From NCBI GenBank assembly GCA_036274195.1, contig DASUGD010000050.1, positions 1 to 64,000 on the forward strand: a stretch of DNA of 64,000 nt, written 5' to 3'. A program made the position numbers and the translations under genes. This document shows positions 42,935 to 50,956 of this stretch, in pieces (the stretch's first letter is position 1; every line of letters starts with the position of its first letter). The stretch is from JAJKIV01 sp036274195 (GTDB lineage: Bacteria; Gemmatimonadota; Gemmatimonadetes; Gemmatimonadales; Gemmatimonadaceae). The notes under the pieces are model-generated. The model made no database searches. It was not told where the DNA came from and saw only the letters and a program-made list of their open reading frames with translations.

Positions 42935-43909
42935 ATGGCTGACCGCAAAGTCCTCACGCAGATCGCGTCGACCGCTTGGGAGCACCCGGCCGATCGCGCG
43001 GCGCTCAATAGCCTTCGCGCCATCCCCGGCTTCGACGAGGTGGTCCGAAAGATCGCCGGCTTCTTCGGCGAAAAGGGGGTGCGTCAGCTCTTCCTCGCCA
43101 ACGCCGTCCTCGTCGGGCCCAAGCAGCGCCCGGCGCTCAATACGCTGTATGGTGAGGTTCTCGAGACGCTCGACTGGCCCGAACGACCCGACCTGTACGT
43201 CTCTCAGACCCCATTCGTCAACGCCGCCGCCGTTGGGTTCGACAAGCCCTTCATTGTGCTGAACTCGGCGACGATCGCGCTGCTCGACAAGGACGAGCGC
43301 CGCGACATCCTGGGCCACGAGCTCGGGCATATCATGAGCGGCCACACGACGTATACCACGATCGCGATCATCATCCTCACGATCGGGCTGCGGAATCTGC
43401 CATTCCTGGCGGGCATGGCCCTGCTGCCGTTCCAGCTGGCACTCCTCGAGTGGTACAGGAAGGCCGAGCTGTCGGCGGATCGGGCGGGGCTGCTGGCCAC
43501 GCAGGATCTCGACGTGTCGCTCCGCACCTTCCTCAAGATGGCGGGCGGCGGCGCTGGCGACGACGAGATCAGCCTCGAAGCCTTTATGGAGCAGGCGGAG
43601 ACCTACGAGACGCAGGGCGACCTTGCGGATCGCGTCTTCCAGGTCATCAACACGGCCTTCAAGACACACCCGTTCGGGACCGTTCGCGCCGCCGAGCTGC
43701 AGCGATGGGTCCGAAGCGGGAAATACGACGCGATCCTCAACGGGGACTACCCGCGCCGTGGCGATCCCGGGCAGCCGCTGAGCGACGACTACGTCGACGC
43801 AGCCGGGTACTACGGCAACCAGGCGCGCGAGGCGTTCACGCAGGTTGGTGACGTGCTGGCCCGCGCACGCGACGCCTTCAACAACGCATTCAAGACGTCC
43901 GACTCGTGA
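42935..43909 (+). CDS. M48-family zinc metalloprotease
   Basis: 324 residues. The zinc motif HELGHIMSGH is followed after a hydrophobic double segment (TIAIIILTIGL, PFLAGMALLPFQLALL) by the third-ligand glutamate in KAELSADRAG, as in HtpX-like M48 peptidases. The N-terminal ~90 residues are soluble and lack the HtpX double transmembrane hairpin. The C-terminal ~60 residues are Tyr/Asp-rich. It probably acts at the cytoplasmic membrane. The stop overlaps purD as GTGA. The usual ribosome-site position is filled by the AGTCCCC array, so initiation may be inefficient. Confidence 0.88.
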   Translation: MADRKVLTQIASTAWEHPADRAALNSLRAIPGFDEVVRKIAGFFGEKGVRQLFLANAVLVGPKQRPALNTLYGEVLETLDWPERPDLYVSQTPFVNAAAVGFDKPFIVLNSATIALLDKDERRDILGHELGHIMSGHTTYTTIAIIILTIGLRNLPFLAGMALLPFQLALLEWYRKAELSADRAGLLATQDLDVSLRTFLKMAGGGAGDDEISLEAFMEQAETYETQGDLADRVFQVINTAFKTHPFGTVRAAELQRWVRSGKYDAILNGDYPRRGDPGQPLSDDYVDAAGYYGNQAREAFTQVGDVLARARDAFNNAFKTSDS

Positions 43910-45192
43910 GAGCGCTGATTCTCGGCGGGGGCGGCCGCGAACACGCCCTCGCCTGGAAGCTCAAACGCGACGACCCAACTCTCGAGCTCCTCGCTGCTCC
44001 GGGTAACCCGGGCATCGGGGAGCTTGCGCGTTGTGTCGCGGTGTCGGCAACCGATGTGGCTCGCGTCGTCGAGCTCGCGACGGCTGAGCGCGTCGATCTC
44101 GTCGTGGTGGGGCCCGAGGCGCCGCTCGCTGCAGGTGTAGCGGACGCGCTTCGTGACCGAGGCATTCCAACGTTCGGCCCGTCCGCTTCCGCCGCCCGGG
44201 TCGAGACGTCCAAGCGATTCGCCAAGGAAGTCATGCTCGCCACTGGTATCCCGACGGCGCGTGCCTCGCACCACACCGACGTCGACTCGGCACGTCGCGC
44301 GGTCGTGGAGCTCGGGATACCGGTCGTGATCAAGGCGACCGGACTTGCCGCCGGCAAGGGCGTCGTAGTCTGCGAGACCGTCGGCGAGGCGCACGCCGCG
44401 ATCGACCGCATGCTGCGTGACGGCGCGCTCGGCGAGGCCGGAAGCGAGGTGCTCGTCGAGGAATTCATGCAGGGCGAGGAGCTCTCGCTGTTCGCACTGA
44501 CCGACGGCGAACGGTTCCTCACGATGCTGCCGGTGCAGGATCACAAGCGGCTCTTTGCTGGCGACGCGGGACCCAACACGGGTGGGATGGGCGCGTACGC
44601 CCCGGTCGCGATCGGAACCGCCTCGATCGTTAGGCAGGCGACCACGCGCATCGTCGAGCCGATGCTCGGGGCGCTGCGCGACCGGGGCTGCTCGTTCAGT
44701 GGGCTCCTCTACGCCGGTCTCATGATTACGGACGAGGGGCCCAAGGTCGTGGAGTTCAACTGCCGGTTCGGCGACCCCGAAACGCAAGCGATCCTTCCAC
44801 TCATGCGGAGCTCGTTGCTCGACGCGTTCGTGGCGGTTGCCTCGGGCGACGGACTCCGAACGCTCCGGCCGTTCGAGTGGCAGTCGGCGTTTGCGGTCAC
44901 CACGGTCCTCGCCGCGCGTGGTTACCCCGAGTCGCCCGTGACGGGCGACGCGATAACGTTCCCCGAGCCGGATGATCGAGTCATCCCGTTCCACGCGGGA
45001 ACGGCGCGCAGCCCGGACGGCACTCTCGTAACCGCGGGCGGACGGGTGCTCGCGGTGACCGCGGTGGCCGGTTCGTTCGACGAGGCACAGCGGGCCAGCG
45101 CCGACTACGCCGCGGGCGTCCAATTCCAGGGCAAGCAGTACCGCGCCGACATCGGCTGGCGCGAGTCGGCACGGCGTGCCCGAGCTACCTGA
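43906..45192 (+). CDS. purD: Phosphoribosylamine-glycine ligase
   Basis: ATP-grasp enzyme of purine synthesis, 428 residues. Opens MRALILGGGGREHALAWKL with the nucleotide-fold glycine cluster. The ATP-grasp core has IKATGLAAGKGV, the LVEEFMQGEELS segment and GPNTGGMGAYAP. The C-terminal domain begins at about 325. GTG start overlaps the M48 stop. Its last 17 bases overlap the mutM start in another frame. Other pur genes are absent from the window. Confidence 0.96.
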   Translation: MRALILGGGGREHALAWKLKRDDPTLELLAAPGNPGIGELARCVAVSATDVARVVELATAERVDLVVVGPEAPLAAGVADALRDRGIPTFGPSASAARVETSKRFAKEVMLATGIPTARASHHTDVDSARRAVVELGIPVVIKATGLAAGKGVVVCETVGEAHAAIDRMLRDGALGEAGSEVLVEEFMQGEELSLFALTDGERFLTMLPVQDHKRLFAGDAGPNTGGMGAYAPVAIGTASIVRQATTRIVEPMLGALRDRGCSFSGLLYAGLMITDEGPKVVEFNCRFGDPETQAILPLMRSSLLDAFVAVASGDGLRTLRPFEWQSAFAVTTVLAARGYPESPVTGDAITFPEPDDRVIPFHAGTARSPDGTLVTAGGRVLAVTAVAGSFDEAQRASADYAAGVQFQGKQYRADIGWRESARRARAT

Positions 45193-46003
45193 GACCGAGA
45201 CGATCGCGCGTGACCTGGACCGCGCGATCGCTGGAAGCACGATCATCGACGTTAGGGTCAGGCGGGGCGATGTGCTGCGCGAGGCCGACTCCCGTCAGCT
45301 ACGGCGCCGCGTCGTCGGCTCGGTCATCGAGCGTGCATGGCGTCGCGCGAAGCTGATCGTCCTCGACCTGTCGACGAGCGACCGGATCGTCGTGCAGCCG
45401 CGGTTCACAGGCGCGTTGCTCATCGACGATGGTGCCCTTCCGGAGCACGAGCGACGCTACTCGGCGGTCGAGTTCGTCCTCGATGCCGACCGGTCGCTCC
45501 ACTATCGAGACATTCGTCGGCTCGGGACCGTGAGCGTGATGGACGAGCAGCGATTCGCTCGCTACTCGGGCGCCCTCGGTCAGGAACCGTTGGCCTCGGT
45601 CTTTACCGTCGAACGGCTATCGGCCATTCTTCGGGCTTCGCGGCAAGCGGTGAAGCGCGTGTTGATGGACCAGCGTCGACTCGTTGGAGTGGGCAACATC
45701 TACGCGAACGAAACGCTCTGGCGATCGGGGATAGACCCCTCGCGGCCGGCCGCCACTTTGTCGGCGGCGGAAGCCACGCGTTTGCACACCGCGCTGCGCG
45801 CGGTGCTGACCGAGGCGGTTGCTGCCCGGGGCACGAGCTTTCGGGACTACCGTGACGCCTCCGGGGCGCGAGGGTCGTTTGCCGAACGGCTAGAGGCGTA
45901 TGGTCGCGAAGGCGAGCGGTGCCGACGGTGCGGTCGCACGCTGGTCGCCACACACGCGATCGACGGCCGCTCAACCGTGTTCTGCTGGCAATGTCAGCGC
46001 TGA
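45176..46003 (+). CDS. mutM: Formamidopyrimidine-DNA glycosylase
   Basis: Bifunctional base-excision enzyme for oxidised purines (8-oxoG, Fapy), 275 residues. The N-terminal catalytic PELPE follows the GTG-coded Met, and Lys59 lies in RRAKLIVL. The helix-two-turn-helix has VGVGNIYANETLWRSGIDP. The C-terminal zinc finger is CRRC...CWQC. All catalytic features are intact. Overlaps purD upstream and the UvrC-like gene downstream, so two DNA-repair genes are packed together. Confidence 0.95.
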   Translation: MPELPETETIARDLDRAIAGSTIIDVRVRRGDVLREADSRQLRRRVVGSVIERAWRRAKLIVLDLSTSDRIVVQPRFTGALLIDDGALPEHERRYSAVEFVLDADRSLHYRDIRRLGTVSVMDEQRFARYSGALGQEPLASVFTVERLSAILRASRQAVKRVLMDQRRLVGVGNIYANETLWRSGIDPSRPAATLSAAEATRLHTALRAVLTEAVAARGTSFRDYRDASGARGSFAERLEAYGREGERCRRCGRTLVATHAIDGRSTVFCWQCQR

Positions 46004-47097
46004 GAACGTCGCGCCGAGCGCCAACGTCGGACGAAGAGCTCACCCGAATGCGCGGAGCGGTGCGGGAGAGCGCTCAGGACCGGCCTGGCGTGTATCGCAT
46101 GCTTTCGCCGGACGGCGAGGTGGTGTACGTCGGCAAGTCGAAGAAAGTGCGCACACGCCTCCTGAGCTACTTTCGCTGCGCCTACCCGGAGGACAAGGGT
46201 GCACGTATTCTCCGCGAGGCAACAGCCATCGACTGGGAGTACACGCCGAGTGAGTTCGCGGCGCTGCTGACCGAATTGCGGCTCATCAAGCGGCTGCGGC
46301 CCCGGTTCAACGTCGCGATGAAGCGTGACGCGCGTCACTACGCGTTCATCAAGCTCAGTCGCGGTACGGCGCCGAAGCTTCTGGTCGTTCGCGGCGCCGG
46401 CAGCGAAGACGGCGGTGTTTACTACGGGCCGTTCGTCGGGGCTCAGCGAATCGGCGAGGCCGTGCGTGAACTCAGTGACGCGCTCGGGCTCCGCGATTGT
46501 TCCCTCGATCAGAAGATGTACTTTGCTGATCAGGGCGATCTGTTCGGAGCGCCGGTGCGGACGCCTGGCTGCATTCGGCATGAGGTCCGAAAGTGTCTCG
46601 GACCGTGCGTTGGCGCGTGCACGGTGAACGCGTACCGCGAGCGCGTGACCATGGCTCGTGCCTTTCTCGAGGGGGCCGATGACGGGCCGATCGAGCGGTT
46701 GCGCGGAGAGATGCAGTTGGCGAGTGACCGTATGGAGTTCGAGCGAGCCGCGACGCTTCGCGACAAGCTCCATCGGCTCGAGGAGCTTCGCGAGCAGTTC
46801 GGACGCCTGCGATTCGCCGTCGAAACTTTGTCATTTCTTTACACGGTACGAGGGCACGAAGGCGACGATCGGTTGTATCTCATTCGTAGAGGACGGGTGC
46901 GGGCAGAAGTCCCTGCCCCGCGAACATCGCAGGATCGGCAGTCGCTCGACGCCCTGGTGGAGTCAGTGTATTCGCCGCCCGAGCGGCAAACGTCGTCCGT
47001 TCCGACGCACGAGATCGATGAGCTCTTGCTGTTGTCATCGTGGTTCCGTCGCAACCCGGCCGAGCTCGACAACACGCGCAGCGCCGTTCGTTCGTAG
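45991..47097 (+). CDS. Short UvrC-like GIY-YIG nuclease
   Basis: 368 residues from ATG 45991, overlapping the end of mutM by 13 bases. The GIY-YIG domain is at about 30-110 (GVYRMLSPDGEVVYVGKSK, with RxRL and the later Glu in LLTELRLIK). A cysteine-containing middle section has CIRHEVRKCLGPCVGAC. A UVR-type helical hairpin (ERAATLRDKLHRLEEL) and ~120 further residues follow. The C-terminal RNase H-like endonuclease and HhH domains of full UvrC (about 600 aa) are missing, so it should make only the 3'-type incision, like E. coli Cho. A full uvrC elsewhere is expected. Confidence 0.85.
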   Translation: MSALRTSRRAPTSDEELTRMRGAVRESAQDRPGVYRMLSPDGEVVYVGKSKKVRTRLLSYFRCAYPEDKGARILREATAIDWEYTPSEFAALLTELRLIKRLRPRFNVAMKRDARHYAFIKLSRGTAPKLLVVRGAGSEDGGVYYGPFVGAQRIGEAVRELSDALGLRDCSLDQKMYFADQGDLFGAPVRTPGCIRHEVRKCLGPCVGACTVNAYRERVTMARAFLEGADDGPIERLRGEMQLASDRMEFERAATLRDKLHRLEELREQFGRLRFAVETLSFLYTVRGHEGDDRLYLIRRGRVRAEVPAPRTSQDRQSLDALVESVYSPPERQTSSVPTHEIDELLLLSSWFRRNPAELDNTRSAVRS

Positions 47098-47233
47098 AGG
47101 GTGTATCACGCATCACACACGCAACTGAATCCCGTCGCCGGTCGTCAGAGGGAGGGTGGCCGGTGAATTGCACATTCGCTCGAGGCGCGCCGCGGCGCTC
47201 CAGCACCGCGGCCTCTAGCTCCGGGAGTAAGCG

Positions 47234-47452
47234 ATGACGACCTCTTGGCAACCGACGACCCTCGTGCAGTGCATCAGCGTCCGGCCGTGGCTCACGTATC
47301 CCGGCTGCGACGAACCTGGTGGCTGTCACGACCTCACGCTCGGCCGCATCTACGAGATGCTCGGCGTCGAGGGCGGTGGGTCCTTCTACCGCATCGTCGA
47401 CAACTCAGGGGAAGATTACCTGTACCCCGCCTCTCACTTCAAAGTCGTGTAG
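47234..47452 (+). CDS. Small SH3-like hypothetical protein
   Basis: 72 residues with GGGAG at 47220s seven bases upstream. The sequence (LVQCISVRPWLTYPGC, LTLGRIYEMLGVEG, FYRIVDNSGEDYLYPASHFKVV) has the alternating pattern of a small all-beta SH3-type domain. Similar short proteins occur in phages and as soluble bacterial hypotheticals. Three cysteines (positions 13, 25 and 31) could form a metal site or disulphide. No operon partner: 136 bases after the UvrC-like gene and 128 before the convergent phosphoesterase. Confidence 0.65.
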   Translation: MTTSWQPTTLVQCISVRPWLTYPGCDEPGGCHDLTLGRIYEMLGVEGGGSFYRIVDNSGEDYLYPASHFKVV

Positions 47453-47580
47453 CAAGCAGGAACCGGCTACCGACTACCAACGACTCGGAACCAACAGCTC
47501 ATCGCCAGCGCAGACATCACGACCGTGCTTCACCGGTCATGCGTCTGTGGTCGTAGTGGTTGGCTATCGGGGGTGCGGCG

Positions 47581-48069
47581 TTAGGCCCGCAGCGCGACAA
47601 TTTCCGCCTCGGCACGACCACTGGCGATGGTCAGCCGTGCCACGCTCGGCATGATGTCGAACCGGCGTGGGCCCGCCGCACCCGGGTTCAGCACCAGGCG
47701 ACCGGCAGCGCGCGCGACCAACGGTCGATGCGTGTGCCCGTACACGAGCACGTCCGCCGCGTACCGCTCCAGCAGCGTCTGCGGCGTCGGCGCGCCAACC
47801 TCGTGACCGTGGCTCACGTGGATCGAGACGCCGTCGATCGCCATGTCGATGGCCGCCGCGAGCCCTGGCTGACCCGGGGCATCGGTGTTTCCATACACGG
47901 CGCGCACCGGCGCGATGAGCCCGAGCTCGAGCAGGATCTCATCCCCGCCAACATCGCCCGCGTGCAGAATGAGCTCGACGCCAGCCAGCGCCGTATGCAC
48001 ATCCGGACGGAGCAGGCCGTGCGTGTCGGAGATGACGCCAATGACTTGCACGGGCGTTCCCGGTGCCAT
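47581..48069 (-). CDS. YfcE/MJ0936-family metallophosphoesterase
   Basis: 162 residues from ATG 48069. Binuclear-metal phosphoesterase motifs are all present: GVISDTHG, HAGDVGG, YGNTD, SHGHEVG and YGHTH. The natural substrate of this family is poorly defined. The ATG shares a base with the ubiX stop (TGATG), placing it last in the quinone operon. The stop lies within GCCTAACG. Confidence 0.9.
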   Translation of the reverse strand: MAPGTPVQVIGVISDTHGLLRPDVHTALAGVELILHAGDVGGDEILLELGLIAPVRAVYGNTDAPGQPGLAAAIDMAIDGVSIHVSHGHEVGAPTPQTLLERYAADVLVYGHTHRPLVARAAGRLVLNPGAAGPRRFDIMPSVARLTIASGRAEAEIVALRA

Positions 48070-48680
48070 CAGTCGCCCGCCTCGCTCCCCCATCGCGGCA
48101 CGAGCGCGTGCTCCACGCCGAGATGATCGAGCACGCGCGCAACCACGAAATTCACGAGGTCATCGATGGTACCCGGCCGGTGGTAGAAGCCGGGCGACGC
48201 AGGAAGCACCACGGCTCCGGCTCTGGTAATGGCAAGCATGTTCTCGAGGTGAATCGCGCTGTATGGCGTTTCCCTCGGAACGAGAATCAGCCGCCGCCGT
48301 TCCTTGAGCGCGACATCGGCGGCGCGCTCGACGAGCGATCGCGACGCACCGACGGCGATGGCCGACAGGGTTCCCATCGAACAGGGGCAGATCACCATGC
48401 CTGCCGTCAACGCCGACCCCGACGCCGGAGCCGCGCCGCGATCGCGGTCATCGAAGACGCGAACCATCTGGTCCCACCTCGCCGCACCGACCCGGTCACG
48501 CAGCGCTGCCACCGACCCGATACCCATCTCCGTATCGAGCAGCCTCAGACCGTGGTCGGACACGATCAGGGATACCCGCTGTTGGCGCTCGACCAACGTT
48601 TCGAGCAGCCGCACGGCGTACGGTGCGCCGGAGGCCCCCGTCACCGCCATCACGATGGGCCGCTCGGCGGTCCTGCTCAT
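48069..48680 (-). CDS. ubiX: Flavin prenyltransferase UbiX
   Basis: Makes prenylated FMN, the cofactor of UbiD decarboxylases; 203 residues. VTGASGAPYAVRL at the N-terminus binds FMN phosphate, and CPCSMGTLSAIAVG is the second signature. Prenyl-phosphate-site residues lie in LVPRETPYSAIHLENM. It overlaps ubiA by ATGA, and ubiD lies two genes upstream in the same operon. Confidence 0.95.
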   Translation of the reverse strand: MSRTAERPIVMAVTGASGAPYAVRLLETLVERQQRVSLIVSDHGLRLLDTEMGIGSVAALRDRVGAARWDQMVRVFDDRDRGAAPASGSALTAGMVICPCSMGTLSAIAVGASRSLVERAADVALKERRRLILVPRETPYSAIHLENMLAITRAGAVVLPASPGFYHRPGTIDDLVNFVVARVLDHLGVEHALVPRWGSEAGD

Positions 48681-49576
48681 CGCACCAGGCGCTCGGCGAG
48701 CACGAAACCGAAAAACGTTAGGCTGATGACGCCGTTCATCGTGAAGAACGCCGCGTCCAGGCGAGACAGGTCGTCGCCTCGCACGAGTGAGTGCTCGTAC
48801 AAGAGAAGCGCTGCGGCGACGACCACACCGGCCGCGTAGAGCCAGCCCACCGGGACGGCGGCGCCCACGGCGGCGAGTGACACGATCGTCAGCACGTGGA
48901 GGCCGCGCGCAATCGCGAGTGCCCCTCGGCGGCCGAACACGACGGGCACGGAGTGCAATCGCTCCGCGCGATCGAATTCCTCATCCTGCAGTGCGTACAG
49001 GATGTCGAAGCCCGCCGTCCAGGATGAAACGCCGGTCGCCAGCGCGATCAACATCCACCACGGCGTGCTCCACGCGCCGGACACGGCCAGGTATCCGCCG
49101 ACCGGCGCGATCGCGAGCCCGACGCCGAGCACGATGTGCGACCAGTGCGTGAACCGCTTCGTGTAGCTGTACCAGAGCACCCATCCGAGCGCGATCGGGC
49201 TCAACATCGCGCAGAGCGGGTTGAGCTTCCAGGCGGCAACCACGAACACCACACTCGCGGCGAGCACCGCGAGCGAGGCCTCCCGAACCCCCAGGAGACC
49301 GGCCGGCAGTTCGCGCTTCGCGGTCCGCGGGTTCCGGGCATCGATCTGCCGGTCCACGATACGATTGAAACCCATCGCCGCGAAGCGGGCCGCCGTGAAG
49401 GCAAGCACGATCCAGCCGAGCGTCGCCGGCGTCACGCCGTGCGAGTAGCTCGCCAGCGTTGCACCCACGAGCGCGAACGGCAGCGCGAACACCGTATGCG
49501 GCAGCTTCACGAAGTTGACGTAACGAACGAGCCGTGAGCCGCCGTCGAACGTCTGCCCTTCCCGTGGTCGAGTCAT
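48677..49576 (-). CDS. ubiA: UbiA-family aromatic prenyltransferase
   Basis: Integral-membrane prenyltransferase that attaches the polyprenyl tail of a quinone; 299 residues with about eight or nine hydrophobic segments. The first Asp-rich motif is NRIVDRQIDARNPRT and the second is DILYALQDEEFD. With UbiD, UbiX and UbiE alongside, and no ubiB/ubiG/ubiH, it probably works in menaquinone synthesis (UbiA-like or MqnP of the futalosine route); the acceptor ring is not decided by sequence. Both ends are in ATGA overlaps, one with the chemoreceptor gene upstream. Confidence 0.92.
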   Translation of the reverse strand: MTRPREGQTFDGGSRLVRYVNFVKLPHTVFALPFALVGATLASYSHGVTPATLGWIVLAFTAARFAAMGFNRIVDRQIDARNPRTAKRELPAGLLGVREASLAVLAASVVFVVAAWKLNPLCAMLSPIALGWVLWYSYTKRFTHWSHIVLGVGLAIAPVGGYLAVSGAWSTPWWMLIALATGVSSWTAGFDILYALQDEEFDRAERLHSVPVVFGRRGALAIARGLHVLTIVSLAAVGAAVPVGWLYAAGVVVAAALLLYEHSLVRGDDLSRLDAAFFTMNGVISLTFFGFVLAERLVR

Positions 49577-50949
49577 TCCCCGTCCCCTCCCGCACCGAAT
49601 CGCGACACGACTTCGCCAAGCGATCCCGCCGAGCGCTCGAGCGCGTACGCCGTTTCGCGCAACTGCTCTGTCAGCGACCGTTGATGCTGCATCGCCCGCG
49701 CCGCTTCGTCCGTTGCCGCGGACGATGCGTCGGCGGCGTCGGCAACGCGCGTGGACGCCTCGTTCATCTGCCTGACGAGCAGATCCTGGCGCTCCGACGC
49801 TTTCAGCACGGCGTCCGCCAACGATAACGTGCGCCGGGCATCCTGCTCGATGGACTGAAACACCGAGACCGCCTCCTGCATCACCTGCTCGCCACGCTTC
49901 ACCGCCGATTCCATGCTCGCGACGCGCCCCGATGCGTCCTCGATCCGATCGATCATCTCGCGCACCAGGACCTCGATCCGGCCAACGGAGCCGCCGCTCT
50001 GCATCGCGAGTTTGGCCACTTCTTCGGCGACCACGGCGAATCCGCGGCCGGCCTCGCCGGCGCGCGCGGCCTCGATCGATGCGTTGAGCGCGAGGAGATT
50101 GGTCTGGCGGCCAATGTCGCCAACGACCGTAGTAACATCGCCGATGTCTCCCGAGGCGGTTCGGAGCGCGACCATCCGCTGCACGAGGTCGCGCGCCAGT
50201 TCTGCCAAGTCGGTCACCGACTTCATGGCATCGGCCGCGCGCCTAACGCCAAGTTGTGCACTGGTCTCGACCTTTGCCGAGATCTCGCGCGACTCGCGCG
50301 CCGACGCGTGCGTCGCAGCCGCCGCCTCCTCGAGCTGGGCCGCCGCCTGCCGAATCTGGCGGGCAGCTTCCATACTGCGACTGACGCCGCCCGACACTCC
50401 GTTGAGCGACGTCGTGATGCGGCCGGCTCCATCCGCAACCGTCGCGCCGATTCTCGCGACGTCGGACGACGCCCCCAGCACTTCGGTCGCCGTTTTCCGC
50501 GTCTCGCCGATCAGCGCACCGACTTCGCTCAGGGCCAGGGCAACGTCCTGACTGGCGGCGCCGTCGCTGCCCCGCAGCAGCATCGCCCAGTCGCCCCGGC
50601 GCACGGCCGACGCCAGATCCTCGAGCAGCGCGAGCGGCCGGGACATGATCGCGTTGAGCTTGACGACGAACCACGCAATGGCCGCGAGTGACAGCACCCA
50701 CGCGAGAATCACCTCCGCCGGCTGCAGTCCGCGGAACGCCACCGTATACACGATCGTTCCGATCACGAGCATGAAGATGCCCAGGGTGCTCGCGATGTCC
50801 GCGATCAACCGCTTCGGGTAGCGAACCCGAACGAACGCGACCGCCGCGCCGACGAACACGAACATGAACGCAAGCGTGAAGTACAGCCGCGCCGGATTGT
50901 ACCCCCGCGGTTCCTGCAGCAACATCGCGGCCCGGAGCAGTGCCATCAT
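49573..50949 (-). CDS. Methyl-accepting chemotaxis protein embedded in the quinone operon
   Basis: 458 residues from ATG 50949, placed just after the ubiD stop (7-base gap). About three hydrophobic helices at the N-terminus (LYFTLAFMFVFVGAAVAFV, LGIFMLVIGTIVYTVAF, VILAWVLSLAAIAWFVV) have almost no periplasmic domain. A HAMP-like linker and a full MCP signalling domain with RQTNLLALNASIEAARAGE follow. Without an exported ligand domain it probably senses a membrane or cytoplasmic signal. The stop overlaps ubiA as ATGA, so it is co-translated with quinone enzymes. Energy or redox taxis is an inference from that context. Confidence 0.9.
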   Translation of the reverse strand: MMALLRAAMLLQEPRGYNPARLYFTLAFMFVFVGAAVAFVRVRYPKRLIADIASTLGIFMLVIGTIVYTVAFRGLQPAEVILAWVLSLAAIAWFVVKLNAIMSRPLALLEDLASAVRRGDWAMLLRGSDGAASQDVALALSEVGALIGETRKTATEVLGASSDVARIGATVADGAGRITTSLNGVSGGVSRSMEAARQIRQAAAQLEEAAAATHASARESREISAKVETSAQLGVRRAADAMKSVTDLAELARDLVQRMVALRTASGDIGDVTTVVGDIGRQTNLLALNASIEAARAGEAGRGFAVVAEEVAKLAMQSGGSVGRIEVLVREMIDRIEDASGRVASMESAVKRGEQVMQEAVSVFQSIEQDARRTLSLADAVLKASERQDLLVRQMNEASTRVADAADASSAATDEAARAMQHQRSLTEQLRETAYALERSAGSLGEVVSRFGAGGDGE

Positions 50950-50956
50950 CGCCGGA

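Noticed and set aside
43810..45246. A 478-codon open frame opposite purD
   Set aside because: Antisense to purD, which carries intact ATP-grasp motifs; no family resemblance in the antisense product.
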